DNA from: Candidatus Krumholzibacteriota bacterium
GTDB taxonomy: Bacteria; Krumholzibacteriota; Krumholzibacteriia; JAJRXK01
Direction: 5' to 3'
Length of the DNA: 64,000 bases
Assembly (NCBI GenBank): GCA_029262065.1
Contig: JAJDAC010000036.1
Span: 1 to 64,000 of the forward strand
The notes under the pieces are model-generated. The model was not told where the DNA came from, did not search any database, and worked only from the letters and a program-made list of their open reading frames with translations. The position numbers and the translations under genes are program-made. Positions 56,260-64,000 of this stretch are shown piece by piece. Positions within the stretch are counted from its first letter, which is position 1, and each line of letters starts with the position of its first letter.

Positions 56260-57113
56260 GCGATCATTCCAATGATGGCTATGCCAACTCCCAAGGCCAT
56301 GTATCCGAATACGGCGGCAACGATGGTGGCAATCCGACCCGGTGCGGGGGCTTCGGCGTCGCGAACCTTCTTGCCGGCTTCCCAATCGGCGACCATGTCC
56401 GGGTGTTCTTCTTCCATGTAGTCCAGGGTGGCCCGGCCCGTGAACATCACCGCGTCCATGGGAAACTTGTCTGGCCGCAGGTGTACGTTGAAGAAGTGCA
56501 CGGTGAACAGGAAGCAGATGGCGATAAGAGCCTCGTACGAGTGGAAGATCGTGGCCACGTTGAAGGCCCAGCCGGGGAGTCGGTGCGCGAAGAACTCGGG
56601 AAACCAAAGCAACAGGCCCGAGCCTCCGATGACGAAGAAACCCCACGCCTCGCCCCAGTAGTCCAGTTTCTCCAGGTAGCTGTAGCGAAGGAAGCGCGGC
56701 CGGGGTCCGCGACCGAAGAACCAGCGCCACTGTCGCAGGAAGTCCAACACGTCGCGCGGTTGGGGTATCAGCGAATCGCCGCCCCAGAAATAGTCGCGTT
56801 TGCGCGGCGCCCGGATGACTCGCCACGCCAGGTAGCCCAGGTGCGCACTCGTGTAGGCGATGGTCACGACCGCGGCACCACGGTGAATGAGGCCGGCCCG
56901 TTCCACGCCACCGAACATGTGCACGAGGAAATCCGACCACGGCGCGCACGTGAATCGCAGGGGAATACCCGTGAGGGCCAGGGTATAGAAGGTCAGGATG
57001 GCCATCAGGTGCGTGAAGCGGTGGAAACCCCGGAAGCGCCAGATGTAGGGACCGCGCCCGCGTTGGGCGGCGTCCATCTGGATGACCGGTCGCACGGGGG
57101 GTGGCGCATTCAT
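56241..57113 (-). CDS. Di-haem cytochrome b membrane subunit
   Basis: 290 residues from the ATG at 57113, whose ATGA overlaps the stop of the preceding gene. Four to five membrane helices carry His pairs for b haems (FHRFTHLMAILTFYT, LIHRGAAV, YTSAHLGYL, IFHSYEALIAICFLFTVHF). The end NVHLRPDKFPMDAVMFTGR is typical of the cytochrome b/b6-like subunits of formate dehydrogenase, thiosulfate reductase and Geobacter CbcL. It should oxidise or reduce the membrane quinone pool and exchange electrons with the multihaem partner encoded just upstream. Confidence 0.92.
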   Translation of the reverse strand: MNAPPPVRPVIQMDAAQRGRGPYIWRFRGFHRFTHLMAILTFYTLALTGIPLRFTCAPWSDFLVHMFGGVERAGLIHRGAAVVTIAYTSAHLGYLAWRVIRAPRKRDYFWGGDSLIPQPRDVLDFLRQWRWFFGRGPRPRFLRYSYLEKLDYWGEAWGFFVIGGSGLLLWFPEFFAHRLPGWAFNVATIFHSYEALIAICFLFTVHFFNVHLRPDKFPMDAVMFTGRATLDYMEEEHPDMVADWEAGKKVRDAEAPAPGRIATIVAAVFGYMALGVGIAIIGMIAWALTC

Positions 57114-58285
57114 CGGGGACCTCCCTCGCGCGATTGGGCCCGCAGGTCCAGACCGATACGGATCCACCAGGCCAGGGTATGCAGCAAGAACACGCCGAGC
57201 ACGCCCGCGAGCAGCAGGTTCATGAACCAGAAACTGTAGAACACGTAAGGGTTCTTGGCTCGATCGCGAGGATCGGGATGGGGTTGGTAGAGCTCGAAAC
57301 CGGCCTCGGCCTTTGCGTGGCAAGTCCGGCATGTTTCCAGGCGGTTGGCGTCCGACATGAGACTGAGCGGGTCGTCACTGGGAAATATGCCGTGCGATCC
57401 GTGACAGTCGGCGCAGCTGGCGGCGACATCCGACCCCAGAAAGCGCGCGCGAATGTGGTAGGTGTCGGTGGCACTCTGTGCGGCGTCCTCGTGACACTCG
57501 CCGCAACGGGTAGTCATCCACGATGCGAACTCCGCGTGCTCCACCGATTTCATATCGTGTGGTTGATGACACGTGGTGCACGTGGGTGGCACGGATTCAC
57601 CGGTGGTGACCGGTGTGGGTCCCTCCCAGTCCGCCAATGCCTGGCCGTGTATGTCGTTGGCGTGGGCGTCCCACTGCTCTTCGTGACAATCGCGACAGCG
57701 TTCCAGGATGTTCCGTACGTTGGTTTCGCGGGTGTCTCCCTGCAGGCGTCCAATGTCGTGCGACCCATGGCAGTGCGAACAGCCAATCTCACTCTGGTGG
57801 CGATCGGCGGTCGTGGGCGATTCCGCTTCGTGGCAACGGGCGCAGCGATCGTCGAGGTCGGCGGGAGAGAACTCGTAGTCCACGACAGCCACGTCGTGCA
57901 CGCCGTGGCAGCTCGAGCACGTTTCGCCCGCTTGGTTCATCAGTTCGAGGTCGGCGTGGATGCTCGACGCGTGGCCGGTCGCTTCGTCTTCATGGCAGGA
58001 AGCGCACCGTTGCGTTTCCCGTCCCGTGGATGGGTGTGGATGTTGGTCGAATCCAGAATGACAGTCCGCACAGCCGAGATCGCCGTGGGAGGAAGCCTCG
58101 AACAGTTCATCGCTCACCCAAGCCGCCGCGGCCGCGGCCGGGTCGTCGAAGTTCTGTCGTAGCAGTTCCATGTCGCCATGACACCGAACGCAAGAATCTC
58201 CGGATTTTTGGCCAAACGCGGGAATGACCCCGCCCATCCAGACGGAAACACCAACGAGTAGCGTGATTGAGTAGAAGTGGTTCAT
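57110..58285 (-). CDS. Undecahaem c-type cytochrome with C-terminal membrane anchor
   Basis: 391 residues. A signal peptide (ITLLVGVSVWMGGVIPAFG) precedes eleven CxxCH motifs: CVRCH, CADCH, CASCH, CSSCH, CARCH, CSHCH, CRDCH, CTTCH, CGECH, CADCH and CRTCH. A membrane helix near the end (FMNLLLAGVLGVFLLHTLAWW) anchors it in the inner membrane. With the next gene it looks like a split form of CbcL-like proteins, where a multihaem head and a cytochrome b are one chain. The start overlaps the regulator stop by four bases (ATGA), so expression is tightly coupled. Confidence 0.93.
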   Translation of the reverse strand: MNHFYSITLLVGVSVWMGGVIPAFGQKSGDSCVRCHGDMELLRQNFDDPAAAAAAWVSDELFEASSHGDLGCADCHSGFDQHPHPSTGRETQRCASCHEDEATGHASSIHADLELMNQAGETCSSCHGVHDVAVVDYEFSPADLDDRCARCHEAESPTTADRHQSEIGCSHCHGSHDIGRLQGDTRETNVRNILERCRDCHEEQWDAHANDIHGQALADWEGPTPVTTGESVPPTCTTCHQPHDMKSVEHAEFASWMTTRCGECHEDAAQSATDTYHIRARFLGSDVAASCADCHGSHGIFPSDDPLSLMSDANRLETCRTCHAKAEAGFELYQPHPDPRDRAKNPYVFYSFWFMNLLLAGVLGVFLLHTLAWWIRIGLDLRAQSREGGPR

Positions 58286-59631
58286 TCCATGCCGAACTTC
58301 TTGAGTCGCTGACGCACCTGGTGCCGGGAAAGTCCCAACAACCTCCCGGCCTCGGTTCGGTTGCCCGCCGCGCGCGCGATGGCCTTCTCGAGCAACTCCC
58401 GCTCGAGCGACGCCAGATCGACGCCGTTTCGACCCAGTGGATCATGGGAATCGGAAGGCTCCGGCTCGAAATCGATCAACAGACAGTCTTCGTCGAGCGT
58501 ATCTCCCTCGGCCATGAGGACGCCGCGCTCAATGGCGTTGCGTAGTTCGCGCACGTTGCCAGGCCAGCGATGCTCCGCCAGCATGTCCATGGCGCCGGGG
58601 CTTATGTTGCGGACGCGGTGTCCGAACTCACGGGCGAATTCGTGCAGGAAGTGATTGGCCAGAACGGGAATGTCCGGGGCTCGATCGCGTAGGGGGGGGA
58701 TGACGATGGGAAATACCTGCAAGCGGTAGTACAGGTCCTCACGGAAGTTGCCGTCGCGTACCTCCTGCTCGAGCGGCCGGTTGGTGGCGGCCAGTATGCG
58801 TGTACGGACCTTCAGGTCGACGGTGCCGCCCAGGCGACGAAAGCTGCGGTCTTCGATGAACTGCAGAAGCTTGCCCTGCAAGCGCAGTGGAAGTTCGCCG
58901 ATCTCATCGAGGAACAAGGTTCCCTTGTGGGCCAGCTCCACCAGCCCCCGTTTTCTCGACGATGCATCGGTGAACGCGCCCTTCTCGTGTCCAAACAGTT
59001 CCGACTCGATCAACGTTTCCGCCAATGCCGAGCAGGTCACCGTCAGGAAGGGGCCGTCGGCCACTGGGCTCAACTCGTGCAGAAGCCTGGCCAGCATGCC
59101 CTTGCCGGTTCCCGTTTCGCCGCGCAACAAGACGGACGTACTGGCCGATCGAGCCACGCGCTCCGCCAGCTTCATGACCTTCTCCATGGCGGGGCTGACG
59201 GCCACGAGTGTGGTGGAGGCACGGGGCCGCTGGCGTTCGATGGCGCGCACGTGTTGGTGCAGGTGTCCCACCCGGGCCGCCGCGGCGACCGTGGCCGATA
59301 GCCGTTCCATGGTGAACGGTTTCTCCAGGAAGTCGTGGGCGCCCCGTTGCAGTGCCTCCACCGCCAGGGGGATGGTGCCGTGGGCCGTGACGACGATGGC
59401 CGGGATCGGACCACGTTCTTTCAGTTCGTCCAGCAGGTCGGTGCCGCTGCCGTCGGGTAGCTGGACGTCGAGTATCGCCACGTCGGGTCGCTCCTCGGCC
59501 AGAAGCTCCCGCGCGGCGGCGAGGGTCTCGGCCGTCTCGACTCTGTACCCCTCGTTGGTCAGGCGGTCGCTAAGAAGGCTACGCAACAGAGCGTCGTCGT
59601 CGAGTACCAGAATGCGCAGTTCTTCTTTCAT
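58282..59631 (-). CDS. NtrC-family sigma-54-dependent response regulator
   Basis: 449 residues. The receiver domain has the DDDA pocket, Asp in VAILDVQLPDG and lysine in FLEKPF. The AAA+ domain has Walker A GETGTGKG, the sigma-54 contact loop GAFTDA, Walker B LFLDEIGELPL and arginine finger region NFREDLYYRLQVFP. A Fis-type helix-turn-helix ends the protein (NRTEAGRLLGLSRHQVRQRL). It should activate a sigma-54 promoter, most simply that of its own cytochrome operon. No clear -24/-12 site is visible immediately upstream of the operon, so the target may be elsewhere. Confidence 0.95.
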   Translation of the reverse strand: MKEELRILVLDDDALLRSLLSDRLTNEGYRVETAETLAAARELLAEERPDVAILDVQLPDGSGTDLLDELKERGPIPAIVVTAHGTIPLAVEALQRGAHDFLEKPFTMERLSATVAAAARVGHLHQHVRAIERQRPRASTTLVAVSPAMEKVMKLAERVARSASTSVLLRGETGTGKGMLARLLHELSPVADGPFLTVTCSALAETLIESELFGHEKGAFTDASSRKRGLVELAHKGTLFLDEIGELPLRLQGKLLQFIEDRSFRRLGGTVDLKVRTRILAATNRPLEQEVRDGNFREDLYYRLQVFPIVIPPLRDRAPDIPVLANHFLHEFAREFGHRVRNISPGAMDMLAEHRWPGNVRELRNAIERGVLMAEGDTLDEDCLLIDFEPEPSDSHDPLGRNGVDLASLERELLEKAIARAAGNRTEAGRLLGLSRHQVRQRLKKFGME

Positions 59632-61058
59632 GCGTCATTCTCTCCGGCGCTGGATTGTGATATCGCAACAGCGTCGATATCCAGCGGTAGCGCTATCGTG
59701 ACGGTAGTGCCTTCTTTGGGAATACTCGCGATCGTCAACCGCCCACCGTGGGCTTCGACGACGCGAGCTACCAGCGACAGACCCAGGCCCGTACCCTCGG
59801 CCTTGGTGGTGTAGAACGGTCGCAGCGCCTGTTGTACCTGCGATTCGGTCATTCCGCTGCCGTTGTCCGAAACGCAGAACGTCATTTCCCGGTCTCGGGG
59901 GCGCATGCTCAGGTCGAGCTTGCCGCCTTCGGGCATGGCTTGCACCGCGTTCAGGACTACGTTGGCCAAGGCCATTTCCACGCGTTTTCGATCGCCCATG
60001 ACCGGGGCCACATCTTCCGCGCAGTAACGTTCGACCTCCACGTTCTGGGCCGAGATCAACGGGCTCAGCTGGATCAGAACGTCGTCGACCACCGTGCACA
60101 GGTCGATGCTCTGCATGTCGACTTCCACCGGCTTTGCCAGCGCCAGAAGGTCGCGCATGGTCTCGTCGATCCGGTCGAGTTGACCTTCCATGTTTCCAAG
60201 TAATGTCTGCTCCTTCTCGCCCATCTCGTATTCCTGGCGGAACAGGTCGAGGGCCATGAAGATGGACGCCAGGGGCCGTTTGAATTCGTGCGCCATCTCG
60301 GCGGCCAATTGACCCACTTGAGCCAGCCCTTCCTTGGATTCGAATTCCCGCTCCTCGTCCAACAGTCGCGAGACTCGGGCCTGGATGCGTTCGAGTTCGT
60401 CGGGATTTCGCGTCGAGGAAGACCCTGAGGATTCGTTGGTGGCCAGAAGCCGGTCGATACGGCGCACGGGCGCTACGACTTCGCGTTGCACCATGGTGAG
60501 TAGGATGACGCCGAGGGCTACGATCGAGCCGATGAGCAACGTGTTGCCCAGCTGGGAGGCGCGCAGCATGGCCGCCTCAACTGGAGCCGTGGGAAAGCCA
60601 ACTTCAAGTACGTGGTGGCCCGCCGTGTGCAGGTGTTCGTAGGCCAGCGCAGTTGTTCCGTCGTCCACGATCCGGACCAACCCGTCGTTGGGAATGTCGC
60701 TCCAACGCGGGATCCAACGCGTCCTCGAGGGCGTGGGGCCCAGATCATGTTCCATGGCCAGGACCACGGTGTGGTGTTCGTCGTAGACCCGCGCCGAAGT
60801 GAGCTCCGATCGCTGGGTGATTTCCTCGAGTTGAGCTCGCGCCTCTTCCCATCGGCCGTAACGCAGGCTGGGTTCGAGCATGGCATGAAGGGTACGGGCA
60901 GTAAGCAGAGCCTGCTGTTCGGCGGCCAGCCTGGCCTGGTCCCGCCAGTAGCGTTGGGAGATGAGCGTGGTAGCGGCCACCAACAACACGGCTGCTCCCA
61001 GCACCGTGATCAGCAGCTTGGAACGAAGCGATGTTTCCGCTAGCCGGACGCGACTCAT
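59628..61058 (-). CDS. NtrB-like membrane sensor histidine kinase
   Basis: 476 residues from the ATG at 61058. Two membrane helices (LLITVLGAAVLLVAATTLI, and TLLIGSIVALGVILLTMV at about 165-185) bound a periplasmic sensor of about 125 residues. A HAMP-like linker follows. H-box QLAAEMAHEFKRPLASI (about 254), N-box NVVLNAVQAMP, DNGSGM and GTGLGLSLV are all intact. It is the first gene of the operon and overlaps its regulator by ATGA. The signal is probably redox state, an electron acceptor or a respiratory substrate, judged from the operon content. Confidence 0.94.
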   Translation of the reverse strand: MSRVRLAETSLRSKLLITVLGAAVLLVAATTLISQRYWRDQARLAAEQQALLTARTLHAMLEPSLRYGRWEEARAQLEEITQRSELTSARVYDEHHTVVLAMEHDLGPTPSRTRWIPRWSDIPNDGLVRIVDDGTTALAYEHLHTAGHHVLEVGFPTAPVEAAMLRASQLGNTLLIGSIVALGVILLTMVQREVVAPVRRIDRLLATNESSGSSSTRNPDELERIQARVSRLLDEEREFESKEGLAQVGQLAAEMAHEFKRPLASIFMALDLFRQEYEMGEKEQTLLGNMEGQLDRIDETMRDLLALAKPVEVDMQSIDLCTVVDDVLIQLSPLISAQNVEVERYCAEDVAPVMGDRKRVEMALANVVLNAVQAMPEGGKLDLSMRPRDREMTFCVSDNGSGMTESQVQQALRPFYTTKAEGTGLGLSLVARVVEAHGGRLTIASIPKEGTTVTIALPLDIDAVAISQSSAGENDA

Positions 61059-61142
61059 CTTGGTTCCCCCGACGTGACTCGAATTCCTGTTCCAAGGGTA
61101 GACGCGAGACATGGGAGTCGAAACAGACCCACGGGTGCGAGA

Positions 61143-61156
61143 CTGTGAGATCACAG
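61143..61156. promoter_or_regulatory. Inverted repeat upstream of the cytochrome operon
   Basis: CTGTGA-GA-TCACAG is a perfect six-base dyad 85 bases before the kinase start. The half sites recall CRP/FNR recognition (TGTGA/TCACA), but the two-base spacer is shorter than the usual six. It lies where an operator for the operon would be expected. Confidence 0.3.
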
Positions 61157-61172
61157 AATTGAAAACAAACGA

Positions 61173-61204
61173 CAGCCCCCCGGCCCAAATGGACCAGGGG
61201 GCTG
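61173..61204 (-). terminator. Terminator of the 61230-62441 gene
   Basis: CAGCCCCC (61173-61180) pairs with GGGGGCTG (61197-61204), with further weaker pairing inside. On the minus strand it is followed by a T-rich tract (TCGTTTGTTTTC). It isolates the cytochrome operon from the gene upstream of it. Confidence 0.7.
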
Positions 61205-61229
61205 CTTCCCGAGGAGGAGTCGAGTGGTT

Positions 61230-62441
61230 CTACAGGGCCGCGAGCAACCCCACGACGGCTATCGCCGATCCGTCGGCAACCACCGCGGCTCCCAGTCCGC
61301 GACGAACGTAGAGGGTTCCGAAGATCAGAGCCGGGATCAGAACGGCTGCACCCAGGTACGCTACCGTTGTCCAGTCTGACCGCAGGCCGTAGGCAATCGC
61401 GCCGGGCGCGTAGACCAACACCTGGACCACCGCGGCTCCGACCACCGCGAGCACCGAGGCAGTATTGCGGCTGCCCAGGTGGTACCGCCACGCCAACCAC
61501 AGAATGGTGCTGGTCAGTCCGACGCGGAGAAGCGCTTCGTCCAGAAGAGCTCTCGAAGCGAGCAGCATGACGGCCAGTCCCACGGTGCTTCCCTGCCACA
61601 CACTCGGCAGTCCGATCGGGTCGCGGTAGAAGGGCAGCGCGATCAAAGCTACGACCAGGCCGCAGGCGATGCCGATCGCCGTGTTCGTCAGGTTCAAGTC
61701 ACGGCCAGAACCTTTGCCAGAGCCACGGCCGGTTGCCGCGCGCCAAGCGGGGAGTCCCACGTTCATGCGATGGGCCGAACGAAGGCCCAGCGTAAGCATG
61801 GGACCCACGATCCACAGCGAAGCCGCGGCGGCTATGAGCACGGCTCCCACGGGAGTGAGACGCAACTGCGTGCCCCAGAGTTCGGGGTTGCCATTCAGTA
61901 GAATGGCTCCAAGTGCGACGAAGGTCAGGGGAACCAGGATCCTGCCGGTCTCACGCTCGGGCCAGCGGGCGTAGGCGTTGCGCGCCGCGCGCCAGGTTAC
62001 CGATGCGGCCCAGAGCAACAGCAAGATGCCGGCTGCCCACGACAACGCGCTGAGCACGATGGGCTCGGTCTGGCCGGTGTAGCGGCTCATGATGGTCATG
62101 GCAATCCAGGTCGTGAACGGCCACGCCACGGCCAGTGCAGGCATGGCGTACAGCAGGCTGCGTGCCTCTGAGATGAGCGTGCGTCGTTTGTCCGATCCGG
62201 GCTCACGGCCGATGTAGCCGAGTACGAGTCCGTGCAGACCGCCGATGAAAGACCCGATCAGGAAGAAGCCCGTGCTCGAGAGCATCAGGCCGCCACCGCT
62301 CAGTTTTTCCATGAGGGTCATGATGGCCACCAGGAAGCCGCCCATGCCCACGGCGCCGGCGAGCGTCAGGGCGATGACCGTCTGCCCAGGCAGACCGATT
62401 CCATCCGAACGAGTGTGGGTATTTGTTGCGTGCGTGTTCAT
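61230..62441 (-). CDS. Multi-pass membrane protein of unknown function (possible degenerate CPBP protease)
   Basis: 403 residues from the ATG at 62441, after a GGAGGAA site. Ten or more hydrophobic segments cover the chain, with a basic Gly/Ser/Arg-rich loop in the middle (GRGSGKGSGRD). Near residue 300 the sequence SRALLDEALLRVGLTS resembles the first motif of CPBP intramembrane proteases (EExxxR). The later histidine motifs of that family are not evident, so protease activity is doubtful. It has its own terminator and is not part of the cytochrome operon. Confidence 0.7.
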   Translation of the reverse strand: MNTHATNTHTRSDGIGLPGQTVIALTLAGAVGMGGFLVAIMTLMEKLSGGGLMLSSTGFFLIGSFIGGLHGLVLGYIGREPGSDKRRTLISEARSLLYAMPALAVAWPFTTWIAMTIMSRYTGQTEPIVLSALSWAAGILLLLWAASVTWRAARNAYARWPERETGRILVPLTFVALGAILLNGNPELWGTQLRLTPVGAVLIAAAASLWIVGPMLTLGLRSAHRMNVGLPAWRAATGRGSGKGSGRDLNLTNTAIGIACGLVVALIALPFYRDPIGLPSVWQGSTVGLAVMLLASRALLDEALLRVGLTSTILWLAWRYHLGSRNTASVLAVVGAAVVQVLVYAPGAIAYGLRSDWTTVAYLGAAVLIPALIFGTLYVRRGLGAAVVADGSAIAVVGLLAAL

Positions 62442-62597
62442 GGCCTTCCTCCTCGTGACTGCGGCACCATGCCGCGACCCCATGCATTGCATTTGCGGTG
62501 CCTAGCCGCGGATTCTGCGCTGTAGTCCGTAACTGCCGTCATTGCACTGGTTGTCGAATAGGGACACGCACGATGGCAAGGTCGAACAACTGTTCAG

Positions 62598-62636
62598 CGC
62601 GCGGAACCGCGCGCTCAGAACGCGCAGTTCCGCGCG
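62598..62636. repeat. Long perfect-type hairpin in an intergenic gap
   Basis: The arms 62598-62613 and 62621-62636 pair over 16 bases with a single mismatch and a CTCAGAA loop, one of the strongest stems in the window. It stands in the 310-base gap 62442-62751, which shows no other feature besides the ribosome binding site (GGAAGG) of the next gene. No T run follows on either strand, so it is not a simple terminator. Confidence 0.6.
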
Positions 62637-62751
62637 GTGCCGCATCGGTCAAGGCGCCTTGGAGATGCTGTCATGGAAGGGCCGCGCAACCTCACGATCT
62701 GCGCCACGTAGAACAAGACGAACCAACTGCTCCGCCAGGCGGAAGGCGACG

Positions 62752-63582
62752 ATGTACATCTCCTATGCTCTGCCCCATGCCCGGCTACGGGGCTTCATTG
62801 CGAATTACTGGTTCATACGACTCGACGCTCCCGACGGGCTGTATCGTAGCTTTCGCTTGTCGCCGACGCCCGCTGTACAACTCTTGCTGCATGACCAATC
62901 CGCATTGTTGTACGAGAACTCGCCGGGGGAATGGTTCACACATCCACGTGCATCCATGGCCGGCGTTGTTACGAGAACACGGCACCATCGTTGGATCGGC
63001 ACGACGTCTTGCGTGGGCATTGACTTCCATCCTCAGGCCAGTGCGTCGATGGTCTCCATGCCGATGGCCGAGCTCACCGACAACGTGGTCGACGCCCGGC
63101 TCGCGCTACGCGACCCTGGTCTGGTGGGCCGCATACGCGGTGAACTGGAGACCTGTGCATCGATTCAACAGCGCGTGCACAAGCTTGACGCGTGTTTCAG
63201 TGCCTACTTCTTCTCGATCGACCTTCCCGGCAATCCAGTCCTGATTCCGGTTGGCAGCACGGGGTCGCACAACCCTCATCCTTCGGTCCGCCAATTGGCC
63301 GGTGACCTGGGCATGAGCACGCGCCACTTCAATCGACTGTTTCAGAAGGGGCTGGGCTTGCGGCCGAAAACGTTCCTGCGCATCCAGAGATTTCGCTCGG
63401 TGCTGTGGCAGATGCATACCGATCGCGGCAGAGTGGGCAACTCGTGGCCAGAAATGGCTAGAAAAGCGGGCTACGCCGATCATCCGCATCTGATCCGTGA
63501 GTTTCGCGAGTTCACCGATCACACGCCAACGGCCTACATGGCCCACCCTTCATTTCGGCGCGATCTTCTGGCCCGGCCATAG
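62752..63582 (+). CDS. AraC-family transcriptional regulator
   Basis: 276 residues from the ATG at 62752, preceded by GGAAGG. The N-terminal 150 residues are of the DUF6597-like kind (PHARLRGFIANYWFIRLD, GVVTRTRHHRWIGTTSCVGIDFHP). The C-terminal AraC domain is present (SVRQLAGDLGMSTRHFNRLF, GLRPKTFLRIQRFR, WPEMARKAGYADHPHLIREFREF). The divergent neighbour across the hairpin is the membrane protein at 61230. The hydrolase gene at 63641 starts 58 bases after its end and could be co-transcribed. Confidence 0.9.
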   Translation: MYISYALPHARLRGFIANYWFIRLDAPDGLYRSFRLSPTPAVQLLLHDQSALLYENSPGEWFTHPRASMAGVVTRTRHHRWIGTTSCVGIDFHPQASASMVSMPMAELTDNVVDARLALRDPGLVGRIRGELETCASIQQRVHKLDACFSAYFFSIDLPGNPVLIPVGSTGSHNPHPSVRQLAGDLGMSTRHFNRLFQKGLGLRPKTFLRIQRFRSVLWQMHTDRGRVGNSWPEMARKAGYADHPHLIREFREFTDHTPTAYMAHPSFRRDLLARP

Positions 63583-63607
63583 CGCCCTTATGCTGTTCAT
63601 TGAAGAA

Positions 63608-63621
63608 ATGCGACATCGCAT
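63608..63621. promoter_or_regulatory. Palindrome upstream of the last gene
   Basis: ATGCGA-CA-TCGCAT is a perfect six-base dyad 20 bases before the 63641 start codon. It could be an operator or simply chance. Confidence 0.2.
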
Positions 63622-63640
63622 CCCAAGGGAAAGGCACGCC

Positions 63641-64000
63641 ATGAATCTGGTTTCCAGGTTTCTCCTGCTCGCGCTTCCGGCCGTCGTGGTCATTACAGCA
63701 ACGGAGGCCCAGGGCTCGTGGCCCAGATGGCTTGCCCCCTGCGAGGAAGCAGGGGTGGAGGGGGCCCTTTGTGGAACGTACGACGTGTTGGAAAACCGGG
63801 CTGCAACCGAGGGTCGGCAAATCAGCCTATATGTAGTGGTATTGCCCGCTACGGTTCAGGCCACGGAGCCCCCCATCTTTCCGTTGGCCGGCGGTCCCGG
63901 CCAGGCCGCGTCGCAGGTGGCTGGGTTCATGGCGCAGGAGCTGGAGCCTCTGCGAAGCAATCGCGATCTGGTGTTCCTGGACCAGCGAGGCACGGGGCGT
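63641..64000 (+). CDS. Secreted TAP-like alpha/beta hydrolase, N-terminal part
   Basis: The ATG at 63641, with AAGGGAAAGG upstream, opens a frame that runs off the window end after 120 codons. A signal peptide (LLLALPAVVVITATEAQG) is followed by a Cys pair (APCEEAGVEGALCG) and a strand. The oxyanion loop LAGGPGQAA and the FLDQRGTGR motif are the same landmarks as in the hydrolase at 46950. It should be a secreted peptidase-like hydrolase of about 500 residues. The catalytic serine lies outside the window. Confidence 0.85.
   Translation, partial: MNLVSRFLLLALPAVVVITATEAQGSWPRWLAPCEEAGVEGALCGTYDVLENRAATEGRQISLYVVVLPATVQATEPPIFPLAGGPGQAASQVAGFMAQELEPLRSNRDLVFLDQRGTGR

Noticed and set aside
56260-56949. 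In-frame upstream extension of the multihaem lipoprotein
   Set aside because: The extension is an out-of-frame reading of the cytochrome b gene; the lipobox fixes the start at 56259.
58748-59701. 317-codon plus-strand frame over the NtrC-type regulator
   Set aside because: Ser/Arg-rich antisense shadow of the AAA+ domain.
1-64000. CRISPR arrays, rRNA or tRNA genes, prophage
   Set aside because: I saw no regularly spaced repeats, no tRNA-like cloverleaf or T-loop consensus, no rRNA sequence and no phage structural or integrase genes.

Overview
The window is GC-rich bacterial chromosome from a Gram-negative, heterotrophic, respiring organism. Outer-membrane barrels, an OprB-like porin, many lipoproteins and long secreted proteins are present. 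Five secreted proteins share a C-terminal FlgD-Ig/T9SS-like tail, a habit of the Fibrobacteres-Chlorobi-Bacteroidetes (FCB) group and of lineages such as Eisenbacteria, Krumholzibacteriota and Latescibacteria. I infer one of these or a relative; no rRNA or tRNA gene is visible to decide. TTG and GTG starts backed by Shine-Dalgarno sequences are common.

Layout. 1-970: IS110 transposase remnant, a strong hairpin and a Gly-rich relic. 974-9718: secreted metalloprotease operon (in-frame TGA), a frameshifted L-domain lipoprotein, an animal-type haem peroxidase and a membrane-anchored protein. 9708-13857: LysR regulator, GT39-like membrane glycosyltransferase and a MocR regulator lacking the PLP lysine. 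13987-18719: FG-GAP/ASPIC secreted protein, a lipoprotein made of flagellar-hook-like modules, and a DUF1579 protein. 18840-22745: Ser/Thr kinase-TPR protein, ECF-like sigma factor and a small outer-membrane barrel. 22779-27663: frameshifted alpha/beta hydrolase, lipoprotein and a tailed secreted protein. 27873-34515: YciO, AraC regulator, membrane protein, PurU, OprB porin, and a divergent AraC/NmrA pair. 34549-39836: CHASE-Ser/Thr kinase, tailed tetrahaem cytochrome, ABC-F protein and an esterase remnant. 39841-46810: Lhr helicase and a LytS/LytTR two-component pair. 46950-54947: secreted hydrolases, lipoproteins and MarC. 54961-61058: an operon on the minus strand of kinase, NtrC-type regulator, 11-haem cytochrome, cytochrome b and a 12-13-haem lipoprotein. 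61230-64000: membrane protein, a large hairpin, AraC regulator and the start of another hydrolase.

How the genes work together. The most coherent system is the 61058-54961 operon: its genes overlap by 4 or 19 bases and encode a two-component sensor plus a quinone-to-multihaem electron conduit. Much of the rest is an outward-facing degradation and scavenging layer (proteases, prolyl oligopeptidase, several alpha/beta hydrolases, porin) with individual regulators. Three genes carry apparent frame breaks, which could be real decay or assembly error.
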